Positions 35,013 through 45,192 of a stretch of 64,000 nt of DNA are shown here, one piece after another. Made by a program: the position numbers and the translations under genes. Positions within the stretch are counted from its first letter, which is position 1, and each line of letters begins with the position of its first letter. Source of the DNA: Dulcicalothrix desertica PCC 7102 (lineage in GTDB: Bacteria; Cyanobacteriota; Cyanobacteriia; Cyanobacteriales; Nostocaceae); assembly GCF_003991905.1 (NCBI RefSeq), contig NZ_RSCL01000013.1:40360-104359 (forward strand), read 5' to 3'. Below the pieces are notes generated by a model. The model ran no database searches. It was not told the origin of the DNA and saw only the letters and a list, made by a program, of their open reading frames with translations.

Positions 35013-38000
35013 ATGCCTGAATCTTCGCCAAATCCTCGTCCATTCGATGATGACCTTGCTGTTGTTATCGGTATTAATCAATATCAAAACGGCATCCCAG
35101 AACTTAAAACGGCACGATGCGATGCTGAACGACTCGCTAAGATTTTGGAGACAAAGCACGATTATCAAGTTAAACTTTTCATCGACAAACAGGCAACATC
35201 GAACAATATCTGGAATTACCTAAAAACCGAATTGTCTGAAAAAATTAAGCAAGATAAAAATAAACAGGTAAGATTGCTGTTTTATTTTGCAGGACATGGA
35301 ACTGCTCCACAAGGAGAAGATGGCGAAGCAGGTTACTTATTGCCACAAGACGCAGAAGTTAACAGGCATGACAAGTACCTGTCGATGAAGGAAATTCATG
35401 ATGTACTAACCCAACTTGGGTGCCATCATTTATTAATTATCCTAGACTGCTGCTATGCAGGCGCATTTCGTTTTGGGACGAGAGATCTTGGCTCCAGCCC
35501 AGAAGAACTTTCCAAAGAGCGCTACGATCGCTATAAAAAAGAAAAAGTCGGACAAGTCATTACCTCAGCTGCCCACGATCAGAAAGCCTTAGATATACTT
35601 GAAGCCGTAAGGAAGCTTAAAGATGATCGAGGGACATATGAAAACTATAACCATTCTCCTTTTGCTTGGTTGCTTTTTAAGGCGTTAGAAGAAGGAGATG
35701 CAGACTGTACCAAAGATGGAATTACAACTGTTACAGAGCTTAATTTGTATCTGAGCGAAAAATTACGTGAACTTACAGAAAAGCAGAATAAGCCTCAAGT
35801 TTCTCGTACTTGGTGCTTACCCACACTTGACAAGGGAGAGTTCTTTTTTCAAACTGGAGAGTTCGATCCAACGAAACTACCTGAAGCCATCAATCTCAAC
35901 AAGGATAACAATCCCTATCGAGGTTTGGAGTCCTTTGAAGAAGCCCATAGCCGATTATTCTTTGGGCGCAGTAAAGAAATCGACAGTTTATATGAGAAGA
36001 TAGATTATAAAAATCAGCCACTGACTGTTGTTTTAGGTATTTCTGGATCAGGAAAATCTAGCTTAGTTCAAGCAGGTTTAATTCCAAAACTGCGTGAGAA
36101 TCCAACACAATGGCGCCTACTTGAACCGATTCGTCCTGGAGTTACACCTTTTAAGGCTCTGGCAAAAGCAGTGTTACCTCTTACCTTAGAAGATAGCGAT
36201 CCGGATTTTGAGCCTTTAACACAGATAGATGCTGTGTTGCGGCAGGCACGTAAAAAAGCTCCTAACGACAATAATTTGAACAATTTGTTCGCCCAGTGGC
36301 GGGGAACTGCTCCAGAAGACAAGCTGTTAGTCATTATCAAGAACTTCGCTCGCTTCAAAGAACTGTGTGGAGATCGAATAGGAAAAACAACTCTTGAAGA
36401 ACTGCGGAAAATGGGGCTTAGTCGCAGTCGGCTAGTGTTGGATAACTTTGACGAGCTTAAACAAAATAATGATTCCGCCGAACAAAAGCAACTACTAAAT
36501 TCTGAAGAACAAAAGCAACTAACTAGTTTCTATAAGGAGTGCAACAAAAAAATTCAGGATTGGAGTGAAGAATGGCAAAAAGATGGCGAAAAGTTCGGTA
36601 AATTTGTTGAGAATTATGTCAAAGATAAAAAGATACTTTTGGTTATCGATCAGTTTGAAGAATTAATCACTCAATGCCATCAGGAGGAAAGAAAGCAATT
36701 CCCAAACGCATTACAAGCAGCCTTGAAATTCTGTTCCCAACAACTTCGGTTAGTTTTGACACTGCGCGATGATTTTAGACACGACTTCGAGAACTGCGAG
36801 CAGCTTCAAGAATATTGGAAAAAGGCTTGCTTTCCCGTAACTTCAATGGCGCGCGACCAGTTGCGTGAGGCGATCGAACAACCCGCGTTAGCACAAGTGT
36901 TGAATTTTGAAGAGAAAAATGGTGAAAGTTTAGTTAATCAGTTGCTTGATGACATTGGCGATACATCAGGAGTATTACCGCTTTTATCTTTCACCCTCAG
37001 TCAGCTTTACTGCAAGTCTGTTGAAAAAGCGCGAAACGATCGAACACTAAGATGGCACGACTATGACGAACTGGGAGGTGTTACCAAAGCTCTCACACGT
37101 AAAGCAACTGAAGAATACGATAATCTAAAAGATGACTTTGATGACAATGGTCAAGCAGTCGAGATCGATCAATTAGAAGCGCAAGCTCGCCAAACAATGC
37201 TACGTTGGACGATGCTGCGGATGGTTACTCTAGATGGCGGTGTACCAACTAAGCAAGCAGTTCTAGATGCTGAATTGGTATATGCTGATGAAAAAAACAA
37301 CAAAATCTGCAAATTAGTAATTAATCGCTTTGTGGATGCTCGCTTATTTGTAAGAGGCACAAACCAGAAAGCAGATAAATATATTGAACCAGCCCATGAT
37401 GTTCTAATACGTGAATGGGTTTTATTAAAGGAATGGATCGCAGTGGAGCAAGAAAATTTAGTGCTTCAAAAGCGCCTAGCTGCACCTACGCTTGATTGGA
37501 ACAGTACTAAAGACCCTCAATTTCTCTGGAAACAAGACCCTCGTATTGAATTGTTAGAAAACATAGCTAAATCTGAAAATAATTGGCTAAACAAATTAGA
37601 GATAGACTTTGTTGAGGCTTGCGTGGAATACCGCAAAATACAGGCAAGAGAAAAATTGGAAAAAGATGTGGAGCTTTATACTGAACAATCACAAAAACTC
37701 TTTAATGCAAACGATAGACTTGATGCAATGGTCAAGATGATTGAAGCTGCATTTTTTTTGCAGAAAGGTACCAAAATTACTGAGTATAAAGAACTCTATT
37801 TTATAATTATGTTTAACCATTTCTTGAGTGAATTAGGAGAGCTTAATAGCATTAATATAGGAGAACCAGTAAACAATTTCAGTTGTAACCAAAAAGCCCA
37901 AGTCATTGCTACTCTATCTGGTCAATCTTATGACAAAATTAGCTTATGGCATTGGGCTGGAAAGCCAATAGATTTTGAAGAAGATCAAGAAGATGAAGAT

Positions 38001-39752
38001 AAGTTTTACGATTTAGCTTTTAGCCCAGATGGGAAAACTCTTGTTACTGGTGGAAATGATGGAATAATTAAGTTCTATCGAAAAGAGGATAACGGCTGGC
38101 ATTCTTTCTATAAAACTCAAGGTCATGCAAAAAAGCATAGCGGCGCAGTTATTTGTATAAACTTTAGCCCTGGTGGAAATGTCTTGGTTTCTGTTGGCTC
38201 AGATAGAAATATAAATTTTTGGGAACGGGGAGGCAAATTTATCAGAACGTTTATCACCCATAATCATCCTGTTGGAAATGTAGCTTTTAGCTCAAGAGAT
38301 AAACTTATCGCTTTTGTTTATCAGAACAGAAAAACCGGAAAGGGTAATATAAAGATTTTGGAATATCAAGTTTACGAAGATAGAGAGAATCAAGCTGTCT
38401 CAAGCAAAGGTAATAGTCTCTTGGAATTTGAAGAATTTGATCCAGAACACGAAGGCGAAATTTCAGCAATTGACTTTAGCCCTGATGGCAAAACTTTAGT
38501 TTCAGGGGGTAAGGATGGGAAACTTTACATCTGGCTCATCAGTAAAGATTGCAGCAAAATTAGGAACAATGGGTTTACGGATGAAGAGGCAAGTATAAGC
38601 TCTGTTGCTTTCAGCCCTGATGGTAAGATAGTGGCATCATCTCATACCAATGGCATTATTAATCTTTGGGATACTTCAATCACCGAAGCTAGTCATCGGT
38701 TGCAAAGATTATATAAGTTAGCAGGGCATAAAGATGGGATCAATAGGATTAGCTTCACATTAGATGGCTCCCAATTGCTTTCTAGCAGCAATGACGGAAC
38801 AGTTAAGTTTTGGTCTTTTAAAGACAGATTTGAAGGACACACGAGGGCTGAAGTTAAGAAAGTTAGTTTTAGCGCGGGTAATCAAATTGTTACTACGGTA
38901 GAAACGAACGGAAATTTAAAGTTTTGGAGTTCTACCGGAGAACTACTGAAAATATCTATTGATAATACAAGCGACATTTGCGATGTTCAATTGAGCAGAG
39001 ATAATGAAATCATTGTGGCAGTGGCGAGTCAGGGTGAGGTCGAAGTAAAGCTATATAGCTTAGATGGGATGATCCAAGCTCGTTCGATTATCAAGCATGA
39101 AAAGGTAATTAATAGCCTTAATTTTATCCCTAAAGAAGATATCTTTGTAACAACCAGCAAAGATAATACTATAAATCTTTGGCGAATAAATAGAGAGCTA
39201 GATACATTGAATGTAAAGTTATGGAAAACATTGACTGGGCATCACGAGCAAATTACAGCAATTACTTTTAGCGACGATGGTAACTTTTTTGTTTCAGGTA
39301 GTGATGACGGCACAATAAAACTTTGGAATCTCGATGCTAATCAAGCAGATTATACAATCTCTGATGTTGGAAGTAGTATTGTCCATAATGATTTAATTGA
39401 GCGTTGGTGTAAAGAGACTACAGGTAAGATTTATGCTTTAAAATTTTGCTATGAAGATAAAATAATAGTTTCCATCAACCAACCTGGTTACATAGATATC
39501 TGGAGCATCGATGGAACTTGTCAGAAGCGCATTGAAACATTGAATAAACAAGCATTGGATATAGATATTGAGGCTGCTGCTTTTAGTTCCAATGGAAAAG
39601 GAATTGCTATGGCAACTCGTATAAATAAAAGGTATGAAAGCTATAGAATAATACAAACTTATAACTTAAGTCTTGAGAAACTGATAGAAACTGCTTGTAT
39701 CCGTATACAAAATTACATACAACTTAATAATATAAAATTTGAGGATGAGTAG
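35013..39752 (+). CDS. Caspase-nSTAND NTPase-WD40 protein
   Basis: The 1579-residue protein has three parts. Part 1 is a caspase domain (10-285) with H95 in YFAGHG and C147 in ILDCCYAG. Part 2 is an nSTAND1-type NTPase (about 300-850), opening NPYRGLESFEEAHSRLFFGR, with Walker A GISGSGKSS near residue 340, Walker B LLVIDQFEEL and a winged-helix/effector region. An alpha linker follows, then a WD40 propeller array (about 960-1560) with FSPDGKTLVSGG and IKLW-type blades. STAND proteins are signal-triggered oligomerising switches, the propeller usually being the sensor. Here sensing would activate the protease, possibly cleaving the neighbouring caspase-hydrolase. That cascade is inference. Confidence 0.88.
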   Translation: MPESSPNPRPFDDDLAVVIGINQYQNGIPELKTARCDAERLAKILETKHDYQVKLFIDKQATSNNIWNYLKTELSEKIKQDKNKQVRLLFYFAGHGTAPQGEDGEAGYLLPQDAEVNRHDKYLSMKEIHDVLTQLGCHHLLIILDCCYAGAFRFGTRDLGSSPEELSKERYDRYKKEKVGQVITSAAHDQKALDILEAVRKLKDDRGTYENYNHSPFAWLLFKALEEGDADCTKDGITTVTELNLYLSEKLRELTEKQNKPQVSRTWCLPTLDKGEFFFQTGEFDPTKLPEAINLNKDNNPYRGLESFEEAHSRLFFGRSKEIDSLYEKIDYKNQPLTVVLGISGSGKSSLVQAGLIPKLRENPTQWRLLEPIRPGVTPFKALAKAVLPLTLEDSDPDFEPLTQIDAVLRQARKKAPNDNNLNNLFAQWRGTAPEDKLLVIIKNFARFKELCGDRIGKTTLEELRKMGLSRSRLVLDNFDELKQNNDSAEQKQLLNSEEQKQLTSFYKECNKKIQDWSEEWQKDGEKFGKFVENYVKDKKILLVIDQFEELITQCHQEERKQFPNALQAALKFCSQQLRLVLTLRDDFRHDFENCEQLQEYWKKACFPVTSMARDQLREAIEQPALAQVLNFEEKNGESLVNQLLDDIGDTSGVLPLLSFTLSQLYCKSVEKARNDRTLRWHDYDELGGVTKALTRKATEEYDNLKDDFDDNGQAVEIDQLEAQARQTMLRWTMLRMVTLDGGVPTKQAVLDAELVYADEKNNKICKLVINRFVDARLFVRGTNQKADKYIEPAHDVLIREWVLLKEWIAVEQENLVLQKRLAAPTLDWNSTKDPQFLWKQDPRIELLENIAKSENNWLNKLEIDFVEACVEYRKIQAREKLEKDVELYTEQSQKLFNANDRLDAMVKMIEAAFFLQKGTKITEYKELYFIIMFNHFLSELGELNSINIGEPVNNFSCNQKAQVIATLSGQSYDKISLWHWAGKPIDFEEDQEDEDKFYDLAFSPDGKTLVTGGNDGIIKFYRKEDNGWHSFYKTQGHAKKHSGAVICINFSPGGNVLVSVGSDRNINFWERGGKFIRTFITHNHPVGNVAFSSRDKLIAFVYQNRKTGKGNIKILEYQVYEDRENQAVSSKGNSLLEFEEFDPEHEGEISAIDFSPDGKTLVSGGKDGKLYIWLISKDCSKIRNNGFTDEEASISSVAFSPDGKIVASSHTNGIINLWDTSITEASHRLQRLYKLAGHKDGINRISFTLDGSQLLSSSNDGTVKFWSFKDRFEGHTRAEVKKVSFSAGNQIVTTVETNGNLKFWSSTGELLKISIDNTSDICDVQLSRDNEIIVAVASQGEVEVKLYSLDGMIQARSIIKHEKVINSLNFIPKEDIFVTTSKDNTINLWRINRELDTLNVKLWKTLTGHHEQITAITFSDDGNFFVSGSDDGTIKLWNLDANQADYTISDVGSSIVHNDLIERWCKETTGKIYALKFCYEDKIIVSINQPGYIDIWSIDGTCQKRIETLNKQALDIDIEAAAFSSNGKGIAMATRINKRYESYRIIQTYNLSLEKLIETACIRIQNYIQLNNIKFEDE

Positions 39753-39820
39753 AGCGTATCACTTAGAGAAATATACTATGAATTAATTTATCTCTATACA
39801 TTTGAGACAAACACACGAAT

Positions 39821-40062
39821 AATGTTGGCAAGAAATGGTTCCCAGAAAAACTACGAGCAAGTCTGCCCTTGCTCGAACAAATCCCCTCAGATGAAATTTT
39901 AGAAACAGCTTATCAATGGCTGTGTGAAAAACGTGCCCATCATCATTTTAATGGGGATGTGTTGCAGATGCGGCGATGATGGCTTGAGGAAAAACCTCTT
40001 TTCCAAGAGCTATTAAAGTCGGGATGCTATCGGTTTTGGGAATTATGTTTGATTTGGGGTAA
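39821..40062 (+). pseudogene. Remnant of a reverse-transcriptase-family gene (N-terminal part)
   Basis: One frame reads KKWFPEKLRASLPLLEQIPS and YQWLCEKRAHHHFNGDVLQM, then RR, a TGA, and WLEEKPLFQELLKSGCYRFW. This resembles, from memory, the N-terminus of a cyanobacterial RNA-directed DNA polymerase family whose catalytic palm follows. The palm (YxDD) is absent; similarity stops near 40,062. The rest of the spacer to 40,107 holds nothing recognised. Confidence 0.4.
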
Positions 40063-40107
40063 GGATTTTTTATTCTCCTACTCCACCACCACACGCCATC
40101 ACTCTTA

Positions 40108-41508
40108 CTACTGCCTTGGTGCGAAACTCAGTACCATTTCTGTTCTCCGAATTTTTTCATTCTTTATACAATTCGCCCCTTTAAAGATCGTTTCGAGCGA
40201 TTCACGGGGAGTTAACTCTGCTTGCACCACCAACGGTTGCGACTTGACTACTTTGTTGTTCGTACTCATAGTATTGATTTTTCTGGTGATATTTGCCACA
40301 TGCACCGCACTGCTTACCAATGCATCTACCACCTTTACTGTTTGTAATTGGTATCTACATTTCACTCTGAAAAACTCAGACAATTGTTGCCTCAAGGTCT
40401 TTGGGTCTACTGTGCCCTCCAATACACTCGCATTAATCAATGTCTGTGTAAAGTTTTCTATATCGTTGAAATTGTTTGTGTCTCCGTTCAGTTGCAAATA
40501 TTCTTTGATAAGGTTTTTCTGTTTCTGTTTGGCTTGCCATATGAGGTTTACTATTGTCTGATTCTCGCGTAGTATTATATCGTCGGTTATAACTTTTGTC
40601 GCTTTGTATGCTTTGTTTACTTCCTGGTATTCTGGACTTATATATCGCTTGCTCATTTGTGCCAACCTAAAGCCTTCGTCCGTTTGTTTTATCCCTTTAT
40701 TAGCTACGTGGGCTAGTGCATCGTCACCAATACGAATCGCCCTCAACGCATCGTCTAGAGGTGATAAAAAAGATACTTGTGTTGCCCGTTGTCCGTGTTC
40801 CTCCTCGTCTTGCTTTCTTATACTCTCCTTTAATTTTATATACCCCAGACACTTTACTCCTTCTTTATTTTTTTCCATACTACTCGCTGTCACATAATAA
40901 ACCCCTCCACGATGAACATTTAGTCCATGCCATGACTCAAGATCATTGCTGACATTCCAACTCCTACTATATTGTGCGTCGAGTGTTCTCTCTGTGCATC
41001 CACGCAGGTAGGCATATCTGGAATACCTCACATCCCCTTGCTTTTTCAAATAGATAATCATTGGCCTTGGTAGATCGTTGATCAATTTCAGCTTTCCTTG
41101 CTGTAGGGGGGCTTGGTTGGAAGCTTGAGCTAGCTTAAGCAAGCCAATACGTGCAAGAGTTTTAGGTGTGGCAACACCATCAACTGCCAACCCGCGCGCT
41201 GCTTGGTAAGATTTGAGTTTTCTTAAGGTCTCAAGACCAAAAATCCCATCAACGGCGATACCTCCTAATTTAGATTGCAATGTTGCTATACCTGAACCTC
41301 TATCTCCGTAGCTAAAGGTTTTATGTACAGTCTCTGCTTGAGCTGCTGTTCCTGCGACTACTCCGGAGGTAATGCATCCAGCCGTGAGCGCAATAGACTT
41401 CACTACATTGAGTGCTTTGTGTTTTATATTCCTAAAAGCTCTAAGCTTAGAGGGTGGATTTAAGTCTTCGTGACGAACAACTATTTTGAAATCAGCTAAT
41501 TTTTTCAT
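40108..41508 (-). CDS. Secreted protein with a peptidoglycan-binding domain
   Basis: A long N-region signal peptide (about 1-58, ending AAQAE) precedes one PG_binding_1 domain (about 62-125: YGDRGSGIATLQSKLGGIAV, DGIFGLETLRKLKSYQAARG). Then comes a 300-residue helical region with no recognised fold. It probably binds the cell wall from the periplasm. No hydrolase motif is seen. It contains no GGCGCC site, unlike most of the window, and its 3' end faces the RT remnant. Confidence 0.8.
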   Translation of the reverse strand: MKKLADFKIVVRHEDLNPPSKLRAFRNIKHKALNVVKSIALTAGCITSGVVAGTAAQAETVHKTFSYGDRGSGIATLQSKLGGIAVDGIFGLETLRKLKSYQAARGLAVDGVATPKTLARIGLLKLAQASNQAPLQQGKLKLINDLPRPMIIYLKKQGDVRYSRYAYLRGCTERTLDAQYSRSWNVSNDLESWHGLNVHRGGVYYVTASSMEKNKEGVKCLGYIKLKESIRKQDEEEHGQRATQVSFLSPLDDALRAIRIGDDALAHVANKGIKQTDEGFRLAQMSKRYISPEYQEVNKAYKATKVITDDIILRENQTIVNLIWQAKQKQKNLIKEYLQLNGDTNNFNDIENFTQTLINASVLEGTVDPKTLRQQLSEFFRVKCRYQLQTVKVVDALVSSAVHVANITRKINTMSTNNKVVKSQPLVVQAELTPRESLETIFKGANCIKNEKIRRTEMVLSFAPRQ

Positions 41509-41740
41509 AAGACGGAAGAATAGCTCCGAAAGGCTTTCAGCAATTAGGTTCTCCGAAACTGGTAAAAGCGTCCGAGGAAAGCGATCGAATTCTCTATGGA
41601 TATAAAGAAAGATTTTTGCTTCTTAGAAGAGAGCATCTCGGCTCAATGCAATGTGCAGCTTCAGAAATAATTAATACAACAAAAATATTCTTGCACAACT
41701 AGTTATAAAAAATCTATATAAACAAACTATAAATGTAAAA

Positions 41741-41760
41741 TATCTACCTTTGGGTAGATA
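41741..41760. promoter_or_regulatory. Palindrome TATCTACC-TTTG-GGTAGATA
   Basis: Perfect 8-bp arms with a 4-base centre, about 235 bases upstream of the peptidoglycan-binding gene. A related sequence (TATCTACCTTTAGATAGAT) is at 21,214, upstream of the NarX-type kinase. Candidate regulatory site. The rest of the spacer 41,509-41,943 shows no gene. Confidence 0.35.
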
Positions 41761-41943
41761 ACTTAATTGGTTATTTTATCCAGCCCAAATAATATATATG
41801 GGTACAAGTAAAAGCGACTTATGCAGTTTTAAAATCACGACTGCGCTTGAATATAACAGTTAAGAATATTATCTGAATAAATAATATTATTCAGCTGTTT
41901 TCTAACTTAATACCCCATATTTAGTTCTTGCGCTTGCGCTCTC

Positions 41944-42026
41944 CTACTCAGCTAAAGTTTGCATTCGTGCTGCATCTATTCTATTTTTATAATCAATAAC
42001 ATCTTGGGCAAGAATCCGACGACGTG
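41944..42026 (-). pseudogene. 3' part of the split excisionase-type antitoxin gene
   Basis: Reads RRILAQDVIDYKNRIDAARM, then QTLAE and a stop. It joins precisely to the 5' part at 44,236-44,553 when the element 42,027-44,235 and one copy of its 8-bp target duplication are removed. The frame near the end also looks slipped (a second frame gives AQAQELNMGY). Confidence 0.75.
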
Positions 42027-42636
42027 GGGAGCATCCAGTTTTGGCAGAAACACCACAACTAAGGGTACCTATCTGTGAACACTCTAATCTTAAATATAGT
42101 TAGTTATAATACTTACTACAAATACTACAAAAGCATCTCAAATCTTATTCAATTTTACACATTTAATCAATAATTATTCTCAATATATACCCAAGATTAA
42201 CTAAAAATAATACTAACAAAAACTATATTCAACACAAGCGGAGGTTATAAGCTGAAGCTTATAACGATGCCATGGCGCCTGAATCAGAACGCAGGAGGCT
42301 TCTGCCAAAACGATGTGGTACGAGAGACAAGCACTCGATTTAGCAGTATAATTAATCACAAAAAATACGGCATTTACTACTTACTAACCGTACAATATTC
42401 ATCCACAAATTTAATTAATATTCTCAATATCTACCAAAACATTAACCACAAAATAATACTAATAAAAACTGTATTCAACACAAGCGGAGGTTATAAGCTT
42501 CAGCTTGTAACGATGCCACGGCGCCTGAGTCAAATTAATAAGTAATGATATTCTAAAATATTTTGGAAGCTAATACATAAAAATACATCAATTATGAGAT
42601 AATGCGTCTAATCAGTAAAAGTGTGCAGAAACCGTT

Positions 42637-43705
42637 ATGAATCAAGATAAACAAGAACGTCTTAATGCTTGCCTAAAAGAAGTGGCAGAAATATTGTATG
42701 AAGAAGCAGACAAAGCTAATTTGACAGACCTTGAAGGTATAGAAAAAACTGTACGCAGTCAAGTATTAAAGTATGTAAGTCCAGAAATAGCCCTTTTTTT
42801 GTTGAACAAACAACTGGAAGGCAAGTAGGCAAGAAAAGAAAAATAAAAAGTATTGTTGGAGAACTCAAACTGAAAGCTAAACAGTTAGAGAGACTCGGGT
42901 TGAAGCCAAGAAGTAGATTAAGTCCATTGCTTGAAAAGTTTTGTTTAAGGATATCAGCTAATGAATCATATCAGAAAGCAGAAATAGAGGTTGAAGTATT
43001 AACAGGTGTTAAAGTTGGACACTCAACACAACAAAAACTAGTTTTAGAACATGAATTTCAATTACCACAAGCAGAGCAAAGTATTTCTGAAGTAAGTGTA
43101 GATGGTGGAAAAGTAAGACTACGTGGACAACCATGCATAAGGCTTTGACTGGAAAGATTATAAAGCGATTCGCATTCAAGGAATTCCCGACTGCTGCGTT
43201 TTTTAATGATAACCAATCATTAATTGATTATGTAAATAGTCAGCCCTTAGTAAATCCATTAGTTTGTTTGGGAGATGGTCATGACGGAGTTTGGAATATA
43301 GCGAGAGAATTTGGGACTTTGGAGTTTCAGCGATTGGAAATATTAGATTGGTACCACTTAAAAGAAAATCTTTATAAAGTTGGTGGTTCTTTAAAACGTT
43401 TAAAAGCTGCTGAGACTCTTTTACGGCAAGGTTCTGTTGATGAAACTAAAGCATTATTTACGGGTTTAAGGGGCAAACAAGCAAAAAACTTTATTGCCTA
43501 TATTGACAAGCATAAATCAAGGATTGTTAATTACGCTTATTATCAAGCTGAAGGAATATACTCGATTGGTTCTGGAGCCGTAGAATCTGCAATTAAACAA
43601 ATTGGAAGAAGAATTAAAATTTCTGGGGCGAAGTGGAATATTGGGAGTGTTAACCAAATTTTAGGAGTGCGTTGTGCTTATTTAAACGGTTTACTTAACG
43701 TTTGA
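42637..43705 (+). pseudogene. ISKra4-family transposase, multiply frameshifted
   Basis: N-terminal QDKQERLNACLKEVAEILYE and LEGIEKTVRSQVLKYVSPEI (to stop at 42,828) continue in another frame as GKKRKIKSIVGELKLKAKQL and RSRLSPLLEKFCLRISANES to SVDGGKVRLRGQP. The frame shifts again at WKDYKAIRIQGIPDCC and finally to AFFNDNQSLIDYVN, CLGDGHDGVWNIA and the end (SGAVESAIKQIGRRIK). The DGG and DGH acidic motifs of the DDE core are visible. The first shift, in an A-rich stretch, could be a natural frameshift of the family. The two later ones mean inactivation. Confidence 0.82.
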
Positions 43706-44074
43706 ATTTAATCTCTTTATAAAAGCTCAGAAGCATGAGCGTTGCTGCACGCTGGTGTCCATAAAATATAGAAATATTGCAAACAAATTATGATGCTGTA
43801 CTGTTATTTTACAGTATCAACAGATTCTTATGCTTTGATTACAGGCGCCGTGGCATCGTTACAAGCTAAAGCTTATAACCTCCGCTTTCTATTGAATATA
43901 GTTTTTGTTAGTATTATTTTTTAGGTTAATGTTTGGTATATATTAAGAATAATTATTGATTAGATGTGTAAAATTGAATAAGGTTTGAGATGGTTTTGTA
44001 GTATATGTGGTGAGTATTATAACTAACTATATTTAAGATTAGAGTGTTCACGGATAGGCGCCCTTAGTTGTGGT

Positions 44075-44200
44075 CAGGGCAAACGCATCTTATTTTTAAA
44101 ATGCTTACTAGGTAAAGGTTTCAGACATTGTTTAGTTTTGTAACTAAAATTTAAAACCCTTGCTATGTAAGACTTACAGAATTTAGATGCGTTTGCCCTG
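44075..44200. mobile_element. 126-bp MITE inside the IS terminal repeat
   Basis: The ends are a perfect 16-bp inverted repeat, CAGGGCAAACGCATCT, flanked by a 10-bp direct duplication TAGTTGTGGT (44,065-44,074 and 44,201-44,210). No coding capacity. It interrupts the right arm of the ISKra4-like element, so it inserted later than that element. Confidence 0.88.
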
Positions 44201-44235
44201 TAGTTGTGGTGTTTCTGCCAAAACTGGATGCTCCC

Positions 44236-44553
44236 ACGACGTGTCCCCACTTTACGATAAGGAATCTTTCCAGACTCCAGTAAATCTACCAAATAAGGAC
44301 GGGAAACTAGCAGAATGTTGGCAGCTCCTTGGGTGCTAAGTTCCTGTTTAATAGGAACTACATTAACAGTGTTACCAGCAGCCATCTGTGTCAAAATTTC
44401 TACGAGCAAATTTAAAGCCGTCGTTGGTATAGTGACAATCTCGCCCTCTGTATCATCTGAAATCAGCTTAAACGTTCCGTGAGAAACGTTTTTCTGCAAG
44501 TAGGATGCCAAAATTTGACTGCTACGGACGGGGATAGCGGCATCTTCGCTCAT
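44236..44553 (-). pseudogene. 5' part of a split excisionase-type antitoxin gene
   Basis: Starts MSEDAAIPVRSSQILASYLQ and runs to the DNA-binding motif LSTQGAANILLVSRPYLVDL, LLESGKIPYRKVGTRR, where the IS interrupts it. This excisionase-like antitoxin family normally pairs with a PIN-domain toxin; no toxin follows the 3' part near 41,944, so the partner has been lost. On the minus strand the frame stays open upstream of the ATG, but the ATG at 44,553 fits the family N-terminus. Confidence 0.75.
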
Positions 44554-44891
44554 GGGTACTGCCTGTTTGACGTTTTGGTTGGTATACTCAAAACGGCTTA
44601 AAACTATACTTTTCAAGTAAACGTAAATCTTTAAGATGCTTCGTTCCTCAGCATGACAAAGTTCACTTTTTACCCGTTTGCAGGATAGAAAGTGTCGTAT
44701 GTATTTAGTTTCGTAAGCTTCAATTAGAATAAAAGGCCAAGTTAGTAAATATAGTATTGCCGCACAATATAGAGACGCTCCGGCGCCGGAGTGTTTCCAA
44801 GCAAACAATAATGACAACTTGGTACAACATGTATTTATAATTGTCGCAATATTGCAAAACGAGCGAAATAAACAAAATAAACGAAATTCGG

Positions 44892-45115
44892 GTCGTGGTA
44901 ATGTACCTGATAAACCACAGCTACTTCCCTTGTCCAAAGAAGCGCGTTTATCACGTATGCCGCAAAAACCCGGAGATTTGGTTGACGCTCTGCAAGATAA
45001 GATCGATCTTCAAATAAAGCGTTCTAGACCTGCTAAAGCAGCGAGGAGTAAGAGAACGAATAGTGGGCAATGAGTGAAAGCGATTTGGTTGGATTTGTGG
45101 AAGTAACGCAAGATA
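44892..45115 (+). pseudogene. Remnant of the TIGR04255-module HTH gene and the start of its third gene
   Basis: GRGNVPDKPQLLPLSKEARL, SRMPQKPGDLVDALQDKI and the basic tail match the C-terminus of the protein at 25,209-25,883. It is followed after the stop by MSESDLVGFVEVT, matching the start of the gene at 25,890 (MNESDSVRFVEI), and then breaks off. This is a decayed second copy of the same module. Confidence 0.75.
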
Positions 45116-45192
45116 TGAACTAACTTAAACTATCTTAGTATTTATATTACTTATGCAAAACAGTATTTTTGTAATGAAGGCGCCATTGTCAA

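Larger units (their letters stand above)
42027..44235 (+). mobile_element. ISKra4-like insertion sequence with about 258-bp inverted termini
   Basis: The element begins GGGAGCATCCAGTTTTGGCA and ends with the complement, flanked by an 8-bp target duplication ACGACGTG (42,019-42,026 and 44,236-44,243). Inverted arms run 42,027-42,284 and 43,842-44,235; the right arm contains a MITE, and without it both arms are about 258 bp. A third, direct partial copy of the arm's inner half lies at 42,405-42,531. It interrupts the antitoxin gene. It carries one degenerate transposase gene. Confidence 0.85.

Noticed and set aside
31532-39752. Retron, CBASS or CRISPR-linked caspase (Craspase-type) system
   Set aside because: No cyclase, gRAMP/Cas7-11 or msr-msd structure is present; the genes stand as a two-gene operon.
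40049-40572. 170-codon plus-strand frame rich in Phe/Leu/Cys
   Set aside because: Antisense to the peptidoglycan-binding gene, which has a signal peptide and a recognised domain.
42267-42545. 92-codon frame in the IS left end
   Set aside because: Runs through the inverted and direct repeats of the element; no transposase similarity.
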